A DNA stretch of 64,000 nucleotides from Mesorhizobium loti (GCF_001510895.1 NZ_LPWA01000105.1:46363-110362); one strand, 5' to 3'. Positions 7,856 through 18,047 are shown, numbered from the stretch's first letter. Notes: a model not told the origin generated them from the sequence alone. Program-made: numbers and translations.

Positions 7856-8908
7856 CTATGCCGGCGCCCCGCGCTTGCGGATCTTGCCGTAAACGATGTT
7901 CCTGTTTGATCCGTAATAGACCTCGGCGTCGACGCGGTTCTTGTCCACCGCGGCATTGATGATGTCCCACATGTCGCTCGCCGAACGCAGGATGAGCGGC
8001 CAGTCCATGAAGGTCTCCATGTAGCCGTCGGTGGTGATCTCATCGCTGAAATTGGCAAAGAGGAATTCGCCGTCCGGCTTGACCAGTTCCATGGCTCTTT
8101 GGAGCAGGCGCGCACCGACAGGGAGCGGCAGGTAGTCGTAGAGGCCGGACGCATAGACGAGATCGAACGTGCCAAGCGGATAGGCGCGCCGCAAGAGGCC
8201 GCGCACCGAGCCGTCTATGGCTTCCACTGCGGTGCCGGCGAGGTCGCGATTGACCGTGCCGACGCTCACCGGGTCCTGGTCGAGACCGATCCAGCGCTTC
8301 AATCTTTTCGCGGCGAGCGCCTTTGAAAGCTCGGCTTCCCGCAAATGGCCGCAGGCGATCGCAAGCACCTCGGCATCCTCAACCCGCGCAGCCGTTTCGT
8401 CGACCGTCCTGGCCAGTATCTCGCGGCGCTCGCGCCCGGCTACCGAACTCGCCGCCTCGCTCGTATAGGCAAAGATCGCGCGGCCGAGCTCGCTCGATGA
8501 TGCCACGATCTCGTCGGCGCTCGAGTGCTTGTAGTAGATGTCCAGCAGCGTCGCGTCGCCCGAATAGCCGCGCGGCTTTTCGAAGGACCAGCGCGTGAAC
8601 GGATCTTGCTTCAGATAGTCCGCCACGCGGTGCTGCTGAGCTAGCGGGATCAGCTCCTGCCAGAGAGCGGGGGCGACGTCGCGGCGCAATTCATGCAATC
8701 GACCCGCCAGGCGTTCGACGATTTGCCCCGCAGGCTCCTGGCGTGCGAAAGCCTGATGGGCAAGGTCCAGCACGAGGGCGAGCTGGGCCGCCCGAGCCTT
8801 GAGCTCGACGGCGTCGACCGCTTCCGCGGACGCCGCCTTGTGCTTCTTGATCAACGTCGATGTGATGAGGCTTGCTTCATCAATTTTCAGATCCGGATTC
8901 AGCGCCAT
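7856..8908 (-). CDS. SAM-dependent methyltransferase-like protein
   Basis: This encodes 350 residues. The C-terminal half (about 170-345) looks like a class I methyltransferase fold: the strand-loop VLAIACGHLREAE in place of the usual Gly-rich SAM loop, an acidic WIGLDQDP at the next strand, then FDLVYASGLYDYLP. The N-terminal half is helical and includes PRGYSGDATLLDIYY, a motif I associate with proteins annotated as extracellular-factor (3-hydroxypalmitate methyl ester) synthesis methyltransferases. It is convergent with the GGDEF-EAL gene, with repeat A between them. The substrate is not established. Confidence 0.65.
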   Translation of the reverse strand: MALNPDLKIDEASLITSTLIKKHKAASAEAVDAVELKARAAQLALVLDLAHQAFARQEPAGQIVERLAGRLHELRRDVAPALWQELIPLAQQHRVADYLKQDPFTRWSFEKPRGYSGDATLLDIYYKHSSADEIVASSSELGRAIFAYTSEAASSVAGRERREILARTVDETAARVEDAEVLAIACGHLREAELSKALAAKRLKRWIGLDQDPVSVGTVNRDLAGTAVEAIDGSVRGLLRRAYPLGTFDLVYASGLYDYLPLPVGARLLQRAMELVKPDGEFLFANFSDEITTDGYMETFMDWPLILRSASDMWDIINAAVDKNRVDAEVYYGSNRNIVYGKIRKRGAPA

Positions 8909-9140
8909 ATGGGCATTCCTTGTGGTCCCCCACCGACGATTATAGATGCTTAGAGTTTTAATAAAAGTTTAGGACAGGCTGTATTAGCGGCTATGAAAAT
9001 ACGAACTCCCCAAGGTTTTGAACCGCCGAAAGCCTGCGGCCGCCGCGCATCCGGGCGACGCGAGGCAGCCGAAAGGGCGCTGGCCGTCGGCAAGCGCTGC
9101 GCTAGCTCTTTGGAGCTGGCGGATGAGGGAGGAGGAGCAG

Positions 9141-9599
9141 ATGGAGCTTGTTACACACAAGAAGATGAAGGGCGACCGCCATATGCCGTGGGGGAAAGGC
9201 ACTGTCGTCACCGGCGCCAGGGGCTATGTCTTTCTTGCCGGCAATACCGGCACGGCCCAAAATTATGATCCGTCGAGCGGCAAGGGCGGTGCCGTCGGCG
9301 ATGCGGCGACGCAATGGCGCTCGATCCTGACGAACATCAAATCGGATCTGGAGGAACTCGGGACCTCGCTCGAGCACCTGATCAAGATCACTCAGTACGT
9401 CAAGGGACCATTCCCGAACGGCGGCGCTCTAAGCTCGCCCAATTTCAGGCTGGACATAATGGATGAATTTTTCGCCGAGCACTGCCCGAAGCATTGCAGC
9501 TACAACAACCCACCGCCATCGGAGGTGATCGGCGTTGCCGCGCTCGCGCATCCCGACCTTGTTATCGAGATCGTGGCGGTTGCGGCCCTACCGGACTAG
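9141..9599 (+). CDS. RidA/YjgF-family protein
   Basis: This encodes 152 residues. The family deaminates reactive enamine/imine intermediates or has related roles. The trimeric RidA fold is suggested by the order of motifs: GARGYVFLAGNTGTA, QWRSILTNIKSDLEELGTSL, the LIKITQYVKG strand, and a C-terminal VIGVAALAHPDLVIEI. The usual active-site Arg in the C-terminal part is not evident, so it may belong to a non-RidA subfamily. The start is ATG 9141, chosen because GGGAGGAGGA at 9128-9137 precedes it. Confidence 0.75.
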   Translation: MELVTHKKMKGDRHMPWGKGTVVTGARGYVFLAGNTGTAQNYDPSSGKGGAVGDAATQWRSILTNIKSDLEELGTSLEHLIKITQYVKGPFPNGGALSSPNFRLDIMDEFFAEHCPKHCSYNNPPPSEVIGVAALAHPDLVIEIVAVAALPD

Positions 9600-9627
9600 C
9601 GGCTGGCGCGGCTTCCGGCAGAAAATA

Positions 9628-10521
9628 TCAAGGCACGATCAGCGTGCCGGCTCCGTGTTCGGTGAAGAGCTCGAGCAGCACCGAATGCGGCGTCTTGCCG
9701 TTGAGGATGACGACGCCTTCGACACCGCGCTCGATCGCCTCGATGCAGGTCTCGACCTTCGGGATCATGCCGCCCGACACCGTGCCGTCCTTGATCAGCG
9801 CCTTGGCCTCGGCGACCGTCAATTCGTCGATCAGCTTCTTGTTCTTGTCGAGCACGCCGGGCACGTCGGTGAGGAAGAGCAGGCGCGAGGCCCGGCAGGC
9901 GCCGGCGATCGCGCCGGCAAAGGTGTCGGCGTTGATGTTGTAGGTATGGCCATCACGGCCGGGCGCCACCGGCGCCAGAACCGGGATCATCTCCGAGCGC
10001 GCAAGCAGGTCGAGCAGCGTACGGTCGACCTCGACCGGCTCGCCGACGAAGCCCAGATCCAGCACCCGCTCGATGTTGGAGTCCGGGTCGATCATGGTCT
10101 TGCGCGCCTTTTCGGCGAACACCATGTTGCCGTCCTTGCCGCAGAGGCCGATCGCCCATTCGCCCTCGGCGTTGATCAGCGCCACGATCTCCTTGTTGAT
10201 CGAGCCGGCCAGCACCATCTCGACGATCTCGACCGTCTTCTGGTCGGTGACACGCAGGCCGCCCTCGAACTTGGATTCGATGCCCATCTTGTTGAGCATG
10301 GCGCCGATCTGCGGCCCACCGCCATGCACCACGATCGGGTTGACGCCGGATTGCTTCAACAGCGCGATGTCGCGGGCGAAGGCCTTGCCGAGCTCGGTGT
10401 CGCCCATGGCATGGCCGCCATATTTCACCACCACGGTCTTGTTCTCGTAACGCTGCATGTAGGGCAGCGCCCTGGAGAGCAGCGCGGCCTGCATTTCGGC
10501 GTTGGCGGCGATGTCCGTCAT
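9628..10521 (-). CDS. argB: Acetylglutamate kinase
   Basis: The 297-residue enzyme phosphorylates N-acetylglutamate in arginine synthesis. Conserved parts are visible: [10 protein letters not shown] (phosphate-binding Lys33 and Gly loop), [10 protein letters not shown], and [15 protein letters not shown] near the ATP site. The C-terminal [10 protein letters not shown] is also typical. In many Rhizobiales argB sits right beside engB; here about 11 kb of other genes separate them. Confidence 0.96.
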   Translation of the reverse strand: MTDIAANAEMQAALLSRALPYMQRYENKTVVVKYGGHAMGDTELGKAFARDIALLKQSGVNPIVVHGGGPQIGAMLNKMGIESKFEGGLRVTDQKTVEIVEMVLAGSINKEIVALINAEGEWAIGLCGKDGNMVFAEKARKTMIDPDSNIERVLDLGFVGEPVEVDRTLLDLLARSEMIPVLAPVAPGRDGHTYNINADTFAGAIAGACRASRLLFLTDVPGVLDKNKKLIDELTVAEAKALIKDGTVSGGMIPKVETCIEAIERGVEGVVILNGKTPHSVLLELFTEHGAGTLIVP

Positions 10522-10623
10522 CGTGCTTTTCCCAAAGTGGCAAGGATGGCGGCGTCTTAGCGGGAATTGCCGCAGGCCGCAAACGGCTTTGCGGTCACAA
10601 TGACCAAATCGTGCTTGGGTCTT

Positions 10624-12120
10624 CTACGCGGGTGTCTTGAGCGGCGCGCGCCGCTTCAGCCACCCGGAAAGCTTCTCCATCTGCGCGGCGAGCGACAAAA
10701 GCGTCTCTTCATCGCCAGGCCGCCCCGCGGCCTGGATGCCGAGAGGCAGGCCGTTCGCCGTAACATGGACGGGCAGCGCGATCGAGGGCTGGCCGCTGAC
10801 ATTGTGGATCGCCGGCCAGGGGGTGAACCACAGGCTCTTGTCCATCAGCTGGCCGAAAATTGATTTGATCCTGAGCAGTCCGGTGAGGTGCAATTTGTCG
10901 AGCAGGTTTTCGATGAACTCGTCGGCGCCCTTCGGATCCATCGAGCCGCAGGCCAGCGGCGGATGGGCGATGATCGGCATCAGCACGGCGTCGAAGTGCG
11001 CGGTCTCTTCGATCATCCGTCGCGCGGTGGCATTGAGCCGCTGCACAGCGTCATAGACTTCGCCGGCGGACAGCATTTCGCCGAGACGGCCGAGCACGCG
11101 CGTCGCACGCTCGACCTCGCCAGCGACGGGACGGCCGACACGCAGCGCTTCGGCCCGCATCATCCCTGCAACCGCCGAGGCGACGGTCCTGCAGAAATCG
11201 GCCATGAAGTCGCGGCCGATATAGGGCAGGTCGATCTCTTCCACCGTATGTCCGCCCTCGCGCGCCAGCGCCACCGCGGTGTCCAAAGCTTCAAGCGTCT
11301 CGGCAGCGATCGGCAGGCCGAGCGGCGATTTGCGGTAGACGGCGAGGCTGAGCTTGCCAGGATCGCGCGCCGCGGCAGTCGCAAACGAGCCCTTCGGCGC
11401 TCGCGCTGCGTAAGGCGACAGAGGGTCGGCGCCGTGGGTCAGGTCGAGCAGGAGTGCTGTGTCGCGCACCGAGCGGCTGACGGCGTGGTCGACGACCATG
11501 CCGTACCAGCTTTCGCTCACCAGCGGCGTCAGCGGCACCCGGCCGCGCGAGGTCTTCAATCCGACGAGGCCACTGCAGGCCGAAGGCACGCGGATGGAGC
11601 CGCCGCCGTCGGAAGCGTGCGCGGCAGGCACCACGCCCGCGGCCACAAGCGCCGCCGATCCGCCCGACGAGCCGCCGGTGGTGTGGCCGGTATTCCAGGG
11701 GTTGCGGGTGATGCCGAAGCGGGCCGATTCCGTCATCAGCCGCAGCCCATGCTCGGGCGAAGTGCTGGTGGTGATCGGGATCAGGCCCGCGGCCAGATAG
11801 CGCTCGACCATCACCGAGTTGAAATCGGCCGTGAAAGCCGGAATGCGGCTGCCGCCATGGATCGGCACGCCCTTGATACCGATGCCGAGGTCCTTCAGCG
11901 CGAAGGGCACGCCGGCGAGCGGCAGCTTGCGGTCGATCGTCTTTGCCCGCGTCCTGGCGGCGTCATAGAGCGGCGTGGCTATGGCATTGATGTCGGGCCT
12001 CGTCGCCTCAGCGCGCGCGATCGCCGCGTCGACCAGCTCCTGCGGCGAGACGTCTCCCTTGTGCACGAGCTCGGCAAGTCCTGTCGCATCCTGTTCCCAA
12101 AGCACGCGTTCAATCGACAT
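10624..12120 (-). CDS. Amidase-signature family amidase
   Basis: The 498-residue hydrolase carries the Ser-cisSer-Lys triad of the amidase signature family. Lys76 lies in PFALKDLG, the cis-Ser in GGSSGGS (149-155), and the nucleophile Ser175 in DGGGSIRVPS. Members split amides such as indoleacetamide, nicotinamide or aryl amides; the substrate cannot be told from sequence. It lies upstream of argB in the same direction with a 102-base gap and may be transcribed separately. Confidence 0.9.
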   Translation of the reverse strand: MSIERVLWEQDATGLAELVHKGDVSPQELVDAAIARAEATRPDINAIATPLYDAARTRAKTIDRKLPLAGVPFALKDLGIGIKGVPIHGGSRIPAFTADFNSVMVERYLAAGLIPITTSTSPEHGLRLMTESARFGITRNPWNTGHTTGGSSGGSAALVAAGVVPAAHASDGGGSIRVPSACSGLVGLKTSRGRVPLTPLVSESWYGMVVDHAVSRSVRDTALLLDLTHGADPLSPYAARAPKGSFATAAARDPGKLSLAVYRKSPLGLPIAAETLEALDTAVALAREGGHTVEEIDLPYIGRDFMADFCRTVASAVAGMMRAEALRVGRPVAGEVERATRVLGRLGEMLSAGEVYDAVQRLNATARRMIEETAHFDAVLMPIIAHPPLACGSMDPKGADEFIENLLDKLHLTGLLRIKSIFGQLMDKSLWFTPWPAIHNVSGQPSIALPVHVTANGLPLGIQAAGRPGDEETLLSLAAQMEKLSGWLKRRAPLKTPA

Positions 12121-12264
12121 CGCCGCCCCCGCTTTTGCGCAAGGCTATCGCATGAAGCTGCAAATCGAAATCGGGATTCGACAGACCAACGCCACAACAA
12201 TTTTTGGCGGACAAAGCCCTGGCCGGCCCGTTGCAAATAAATCGCAATCTTCTAATTTGCCTGC

Positions 12265-12804
12265 ATGGGGCCTCAGGACATCAGCAAGCTGATCGTCCGG
12301 ACTTCGATGAAGGACCGGGCTGCGTTCGATCTGCTCTACAAGCAGACCAGCGGGAAACTTTTCGGCGTCTGCCTTCGTGTATTGAGGGACAGGGGCGATG
12401 CGGAAGAAGCGCTGCAGGAGGTCTTCGTCAAGATCTGGACGAAGGCGGACCGCTTCGCGGTTTCCGATCTGAGCCCGATTTCCTGGCTGGTGGCGATTGC
12501 GCGCAACCATGCGATCGATCGCATCCGGGCGCGGCGCGGTCCTTCCGCCAACATCGACGCAGCCCTCGACGTCGCCGATCCGACGCCGGGACCTGAGGCC
12601 ATGGCTGTCGCGGGCGGCGAGACCGAGCGCATCCACCATTGTCTCGACGAATTGGAGAAAGACCGGGCCGCGGCGGTCCGGGGCGCCTATCTCAACGGCG
12701 AAAGCTATGCCGAACTGGCGGAGCGCCACAAGGTTCCGCTGAACACGATGCGGACTTGGCTGCGGCGAAGCCTGCTCAAACTTAGAGAATGCCTGGAAAG
12801 ATGA
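12265..12804 (+). CDS. ECF sigma factor (SigK-like)
   Basis: The 179-residue sigma-70 family protein has region 2 (about 15-85; RDRGDAEEALQEVFVKIWTK) and region 4 (about 120-175; YLNGESYAELAERHKVPLNT, then RTWLRRSLLKLRECLE). It is followed, with an ATGA overlap, by an RskA-type anti-sigma gene and then a fasciclin gene. In Mycobacterium, SigK and RskA control fasciclin-like MPT70/MPT83, so the arrangement points to a SigK-type module. Confidence 0.9.
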   Translation: MGPQDISKLIVRTSMKDRAAFDLLYKQTSGKLFGVCLRVLRDRGDAEEALQEVFVKIWTKADRFAVSDLSPISWLVAIARNHAIDRIRARRGPSANIDAALDVADPTPGPEAMAVAGGETERIHHCLDELEKDRAAAVRGAYLNGESYAELAERHKVPLNTMRTWLRRSLLKLRECLER

Positions 12805-13523
12805 CGCTGGCGGAAGACAACGGACCGGAACGCGGAGGCGACGACCTGCTCGCCGCCGAGTACGTTCTCGGCGTTCTGGCAGCCGACGAACGCCAGATCG
12901 CGTCACGCCGCATCGACACCGAGACGGCGTTTGCCCGCCTGGTCGATGCCTGGGAGGTCCACTTCGCGCCGATGGCTGCCGCTTATGTCGCGGTCGAGCC
13001 TCCGACATCGGTCAAGGCGGCGATCGACCGTCGGCTGTTTGCCTCTTCGGCCGCCACGTCCGCTGTGCCCAGCGCCGGCATGTGGTCGAGCCTTGCCTTC
13101 TGGCGCGGCCTTGCTGCCGCAGCGATTGCCGCCTTGGCTGTCTATGTCGCCCTGCCTTACGTCAATCCGCCGGTGCTGCAGCCCGGGACCAGGCTGGTCG
13201 CATCTCTGGCCACCGACAACAGCAACGTCAAATACCTCGCCGTCTATGATGCGGCCCGCCATGAGGTCGGCCTCTCGCTGGTTTCGGGCGAGCGCGGCGC
13301 TGGCAAGGACTTCCAGCTGTGGATGATCGAGGGCAAGAGCGCGCCGGTCTCGATGGGCGTCATCCCCGCCGGCCAGACCGCGCGCATGACTGTTTCGCCG
13401 GCGGTCCAGCAGAAGCTGGCGCAAGGCGCCGTGCTCGCCGTCAGCCTCGAGCCGACCGGCGGCTCGCCGACCGGACAGCCGACCGGTCCCGTCGTCGCTG
13501 CAGGCGACCTGAAAGGCATCTGA
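12801..13523 (+). CDS. Anti-sigma factor, RskA family
   Basis: The 240-residue membrane protein has a cytoplasmic N-terminal sigma-binding region (1-90; LLAAEYVLGVLAADER), one membrane segment (about 104-120, FWRGLAAAAIAALAVYVALP) and a periplasmic RskA domain (about 125-230; FQLWMIEGKSAPVSMGVIPA). It lacks the zinc-binding HxxxCxxC pattern, as in RskA proteins. Starting at 12801 gives the ATGA overlap with the sigma gene; a start at 12789 would add four residues. It probably holds the sigma factor at the membrane until a signal, perhaps redox, releases it. Confidence 0.85.
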   Translation: MTLAEDNGPERGGDDLLAAEYVLGVLAADERQIASRRIDTETAFARLVDAWEVHFAPMAAAYVAVEPPTSVKAAIDRRLFASSAATSAVPSAGMWSSLAFWRGLAAAAIAALAVYVALPYVNPPVLQPGTRLVASLATDNSNVKYLAVYDAARHEVGLSLVSGERGAGKDFQLWMIEGKSAPVSMGVIPAGQTARMTVSPAVQQKLAQGAVLAVSLEPTGGSPTGQPTGPVVAAGDLKGI

Positions 13524-13563
13524 TCGCTTTCCGCCGGTTTCAAAGTTTATCTGAAGTCTATCT

Positions 13564-13580
13564 GCCGATCATATATCGGC
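13564..13580. promoter_or_regulatory. Palindrome in the fasciclin gene leader
   Basis: GCCGAT and ATCGGC form a 6-bp inverted repeat around CATAT. It is followed by GGAGGAGG (13581-13588) and a 23-codon open frame at 13601-13672. It may be a regulator site or a leader hairpin. Confidence 0.3.
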
Positions 13581-13728
13581 GGAGGAGGTTTCTTTCACTT
13601 ATGAGTGGCTCATCTGGGTTCATGTCGACGAAGAAAAAATCTTCGAGGCACGCGAAACTAAGTTTTTTGTGACCCGTACCTCCTCGCGTTCCCAAGGATG
13701 GGAAAAACAACCAGAGGAGACTTATGTC

Positions 13729-14285
13729 ATGCGTAAACTCGCCACCCTTTTGCTTGCCTCGACGATCGGCCTTTCCGCGCTCGGCGCCGTTGCCTATGCC
13801 GCCAATCCGATGGTCGGCGGTGCGCCGATGTATGCAAAGAAGAACATCATCGAGAACGCCGTCAATTCGAAGGACCACACCACGCTGGTCGCCGCCGTCA
13901 AGGCTGCGGGCCTTGTCGACACGCTGCAGGGCGCCGGCCCGTTCACCGTCTTCGCCCCGACCAACGAGGCGTTTGCGGCGCTGCCCGCCGGCACTGTCGA
14001 GACGCTGCTCAAGCCCGAGAACAAGGACAAGCTGACCAAGATCCTCACCTGCCACGTCATCGCCGCCAAGGCGCTGGCCGCCGATGTCGCCAAGATGGCC
14101 AAGGCCGACGGCGGCGCCCACAAGGTCAAGACGCCGGCGGTTGCGAGCTGACGCTGAAGTCGGAGAAGGGCAAGGTCAGCGTGACCGACGAGAACGGCAA
14201 CGTCGCCCATGTCACGATCGCCGATGTGCGCCAGTCGAACGGCGTCATCCACGTCATCGACAAGGTTCTCTTGCCGAAGATGTAA
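13729..14285 (+). CDS. Secreted fasciclin-domain protein (frame broken by one base)
   Basis: The protein begins with a signal peptide (residues 1-24, ending AVAYA) and a fasciclin (FAS1) domain with the motif [17 protein letters not shown]. In the given sequence the frame stops at 14149-14151. The adjacent frame continues the domain with [16 protein letters not shown] and [20 protein letters not shown], and ends at TAA 14283-14285. Adding one base near 14131-14136 restores a single protein of about 185 residues. FAS1 proteins act in adhesion. The neighbouring SigK/RskA pair likely drives expression. The ribosome site AGAGGAGA precedes ATG 13729. Confidence 0.85.
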
Positions 14286-14400
14286 CAAAGCGGGCGTGGC
14301 CGGCGAAGACATGACTGAACGGCGCCGGCCGCAAGATCCGTGATGCCGGCAAGGGTGTGCTCCGCGTTGTTCCAGTCAGGGCGGCGCGGAGCAGCATTTG

Positions 14401-14464
14401 GAGCAATTCCAGAAAGTGTGAAACGGTTTCCGTCAGGATTTGCGTCAAAACGAAGAGATGAGCG
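14401..14464. repeat. Short palindromic repeat, family A, copy 2
   Basis: It begins GAGCAATTCCAGAAAGTGTG and continues through AAACGGTTTCCGTCAGGATT to a GCGTCAAAACGAAGAGATG end. It matches copy 1 on the opposite strand and copy 3 on the same strand. Confidence 0.65.
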
Positions 14465-14527
14465 TCACCGGCTTTTGATTTTCCGGTGGCGACTTGATCT
14501 GGCACAAATATGCAGGAGGAAAAGGCC

Positions 14528-15031
<504 letters not shown>

Positions 15032-15059
15032 GACTGCATTCCGATCTGTTCCAAAGAAA

Positions 15060-15092
15060 TGACCCCGGAAATCGTCGCAGATTTCGGGGTCA
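15060..15092. terminator. Hairpin between convergent msrB and efflux genes
   Basis: TGACCCCGGAAATC and GATTTCGGGGTCA can pair with one bulged G around a short GTCGCA loop. It lies between the msrB stop and the stop of the convergent DHA2 transporter gene. Confidence 0.55.
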
Positions 15093-15126
15093 CACGTTGA
15101 GGACGCCAGGCGGGGGTTCCGGCTCC

Positions 15127-16731
15127 TCAATGGCCTCCGCCGCCACCGCCGCCCTGCTGGGCCGGCTTGCTGATGAACAGCACGAAGAATCCGAGCGTGG
15201 CGAACAGCACCGTCAGCAACATGAACACGTCCATGAAGGACAGCAGCGCGGCCTGTTGCTGCACCATTCCGGACAGTTTCGAGATCGCCGCGCTGGTCGC
15301 ATCGAGACCCGCGGTCTGCTCGAAATTCAGCGTCATGTTCTGCAGCTTCGTCTGCGCGGCCTCGCTGCCCCACTGCACATGCTCGGAAAGCCGCGCATAG
15401 TGGAAAGCGTTGCGATCGATCAGCACCGTGTTGATGATCGCCAGGCCAACGGCGCCGCCGAGGTTGCGGGTCAGGTTGAACAGCCCGGACGCGTTCTTCA
15501 GCCGCTCCGGCGGCAAGGTGCCGAGCGCGATGTTGTTGATCGGCACCATGCACAGCATCATCGAGCAGCCGCGCAGGATCTGCGGGATGAGCAGCTCCCA
15601 GAAATCCCAGTCGGCGGTCAGGTGCGTCATCCACCAGGTGCCGGTGGCGAAGCCGAAGAAGCCGACCATCATCATCACCCGCAGGTCCATCTTGCTCGAC
15701 AGGATACCGGAGATAGGCGCGGTGAAGAACATCGCCAGGCCGCTGACGAACAGCGCCTCGCCGATCATCATCGAATCGTAGCCGCGGATACGCCCCAGGA
15801 ATACCGGATAGAGATAGGTGAGCCCGTAGAGGCCGATGCCGACGACGAAGGAGAATAGCGAGCCGAAGGCGAAGTTGACGTTGCTGAAGGCCCTGAGGTC
15901 GACGATCGGCTCCTCGGCGGTGAAAACGCGCCAGAAGAATATGACCGCGCCGATCGTCATGATGACGGCGCAGGCGAACACCGCCGGCTCCTGCAGCCAG
16001 TCGTGGTTCGGGCCTTCCTCCAGCACATACTCCATGCAACCGAGGAAGGCGGCCATGCCGACCAGGCCCCACCAGTCGAACTTTGAGAACAGCTTGAGGT
16101 TGGGCTTGTCGAAATCGATCAGCGCCCAGGCCGCCGTCGCCACCAGTATACCCGGCACGACGTTGATCAGGAACAGCCAGTGCCAGGACATGGCGTGGCT
16201 GATATAGCCGCCGACCGTCGGGCCGATGGTTGGCGCCAGCGTGGCCACCAGGCCGATCATCGGCGAGACGACCGCGCGCCGCGACGGCGGGAAGATAGTG
16301 AAGGCGGCCGCGAAGACGCTCGGGATCATGCCGCCGCCGATGAAACCCTGGATGGCGCGGTAGACGATCATCTGGTCGATGTTGGTGGCGGTCGCGGCGA
16401 GCGCGCTGGCCGCGGTGAAGCCGGCGGCGGCGATCGTGAACAGCACGCGCGTCGACAGCATCCGGCTGAGGAAGCCAGACAGCGGGATCATCACCACTTC
16501 GGCGATCAGATAGGCGGTCTGCACCCACGGGATCTCGTCGGAGCTGGCGCTGAGGCCCGCCTGGATCTCGGCCAGCGATGCCGAGACGATCTGGATGTCG
16601 AGGATCGCCATGAACATGCCGAACACCATCGCCAAAAAGGCGATGACACGCCGCACCGGCATGTGGTCGGCTGGCGCGGCGGCTGCCGGGCGTGCGGGAA
16701 TTGATCCTGCGGTGATGGTTGCGGTTGCCAT
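15127..16731 (-). CDS. DHA2-family multidrug efflux permease (EmrB type), system 1
   Basis: The 534-residue inner-membrane protein has about 14 membrane segments and the DHA2 pattern AILDIQIVSASLAEIQ in the first helix. It pumps hydrophobic compounds out by proton exchange, working with the adaptor encoded upstream and an outer-membrane channel. The C-terminus ends in a Gly-rich GGGGGGGH tail. The start is ATG 16731, with GGGAGG seven bases before it; the longer frame to 16833 runs through repeat A copy 3 and is rejected. Confidence 0.92.
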   Translation of the reverse strand: MATATITAGSIPARPAAAAPADHMPVRRVIAFLAMVFGMFMAILDIQIVSASLAEIQAGLSASSDEIPWVQTAYLIAEVVMIPLSGFLSRMLSTRVLFTIAAAGFTAASALAATATNIDQMIVYRAIQGFIGGGMIPSVFAAAFTIFPPSRRAVVSPMIGLVATLAPTIGPTVGGYISHAMSWHWLFLINVVPGILVATAAWALIDFDKPNLKLFSKFDWWGLVGMAAFLGCMEYVLEEGPNHDWLQEPAVFACAVIMTIGAVIFFWRVFTAEEPIVDLRAFSNVNFAFGSLFSFVVGIGLYGLTYLYPVFLGRIRGYDSMMIGEALFVSGLAMFFTAPISGILSSKMDLRVMMMVGFFGFATGTWWMTHLTADWDFWELLIPQILRGCSMMLCMVPINNIALGTLPPERLKNASGLFNLTRNLGGAVGLAIINTVLIDRNAFHYARLSEHVQWGSEAAQTKLQNMTLNFEQTAGLDATSAAISKLSGMVQQQAALLSFMDVFMLLTVLFATLGFFVLFISKPAQQGGGGGGGH

Positions 16732-16747
16732 TTCATGGCCTCCCTCA

Positions 16748-16803
16748 GCAATTCCAGGACAAGTGCGTAGCGGTTTTCCGTCCGGAATTGCGTCAAAACA
16801 AAT
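16748..16803. repeat. Short palindromic repeat, family A, copy 3
   Basis: GCAATTCCAGGAC and GTCCGGAATTGCG bracket a GCGGTTTT core. It lies between the adaptor gene and the DHA2 permease gene of the same operon, so it may tune their relative expression. Confidence 0.6.
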
Positions 16804-16862
16804 ACTCGGCAGGCTGGGCGGCTCAGCGCTCAATCGGCCACCGAGCCGCCCCCCAAAACTGC

Positions 16863-18047
16863 CTAGTTCGTCGTCGAAGCCGGCGCGGTGCGGCTGTCGG
16901 CGGCAACGACCACACTAAGTCCGGCGCGCAGCTTGCCGGTCTTCAAGACATCGGCCGGCACATCGATGCGCACGGGCACGCGCTGCACGACCTTGGTGAA
17001 GTTGCCGGTGGCGTTTTCCGGCGGCAGCAGCGAGAACACAGCACCCGAAGCCGGCGCCAGCGACGAAACCGTTCCTTCGAAGGTCTGGCCATCGATGGCG
17101 TCCACCGTGATGCGGACCTTCTCGCCGGGCACCAGCCGGCCAAGCTGCGTCTCCTTGAAGTTGCCGACGATATAGAGCTTGTCCATCGGCACCACGACGG
17201 CGAGCTTCTGGCCGGGACTGACGAGGTCGCCCTGCTCGACCGAGCGGTTGCCGACGACGCCGTCATAGGGCGCCTTGAGCACGGTGAAGGAAAGGTCGCG
17301 CTGGGCCTTGTCGCGGGTGAGCCGCAGCGAGGCGAGCGTGCTTGCGGATTCCGCGCGCTGGGCTTCGAGCACGCCGATATTGGCCTGGGCGGCGGTGATC
17401 TGCGCGTCGGCGCCGGCAAGTGCTGCCTTGGCCTGGTCGAGCGCGGTCTGGGCGTCGTCCAACTGCGCCTGCGTGCCGACATGGGTCTTGAGCAACTGCG
17501 CCGCGCGGTCCTGGGCGCGTGCCGCATTGTCGGCGGCAGCCTGATCGGCGATCTTCTGCGCCTCGGCCTGCGCCAGCGAGGCCTGCGCCGCCTTGGTCTG
17601 CGCGTCGATGCGGTCCAGCGTCTTCGCCAGCGTCGCGATCTGCGCCTCGGCCTGGGCAACGGCTATTTTGTAGTCGCCGTCGTCGATGACGAACAGCGGA
17701 TCGCCGGCCTTGACCCTCTGGTTCTCGCTCACCAGCACCTTATCCACATAGCCGGAGATTTTCGGCGACACGAACGACATGTCGGCCTGGACATAGGCGT
17801 CGTCGGTGGAGATCATGAACCGGCCGTCGGTCCAGTAGTTATATCCATACCAGGAGCCGGCGCCGAGGAGGGCAAGCCCGATGATCGGCAGCAGGAACGA
17901 GCGGACCGAACGCTTCTTCTTGGCCGGCGCTTCGACAGGCGCGACGGGAGCGGGCTGGACAGGCACTTCAGGGGCTTCGGTCGACGGCTGGACCTTGGCG
18001 TTGGGAAACGTACGGACTTCGGCGGTAGCGGGCGCGTTCGAGGACAT
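16863..18047 (-). CDS. HlyD/EmrA-type membrane-fusion adaptor, system 1
   Basis: The 394-residue periplasmic adaptor has one N-terminal membrane segment (about 50-70), a biotinyl-lipoyl half (DDAYVQADMSFVSPKISGYV), a long Ala/Gln-rich coiled-coil hairpin (about 125-230), the second lipoyl half (FTVLKAPYDGVVGNRSVEQG) and a beta-barrel. It links the DHA2 permease gene just downstream to an outer-membrane channel not encoded here. A divergent TetR gene with two palindromes in between should control it. Confidence 0.92.
   Translation of the reverse strand: MSSNAPATAEVRTFPNAKVQPSTEAPEVPVQPAPVAPVEAPAKKKRSVRSFLLPIIGLALLGAGSWYGYNYWTDGRFMISTDDAYVQADMSFVSPKISGYVDKVLVSENQRVKAGDPLFVIDDGDYKIAVAQAEAQIATLAKTLDRIDAQTKAAQASLAQAEAQKIADQAAADNAARAQDRAAQLLKTHVGTQAQLDDAQTALDQAKAALAGADAQITAAQANIGVLEAQRAESASTLASLRLTRDKAQRDLSFTVLKAPYDGVVGNRSVEQGDLVSPGQKLAVVVPMDKLYIVGNFKETQLGRLVPGEKVRITVDAIDGQTFEGTVSSLAPASGAVFSLLPPENATGNFTKVVQRVPVRIDVPADVLKTGKLRAGLSVVVAADSRTAPASTTN

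Noticed and set aside
10888..12240. A 450-codon frame opposite the amidase
   Set aside because: It mirrors the amidase codons and lacks any motif or ribosome site.
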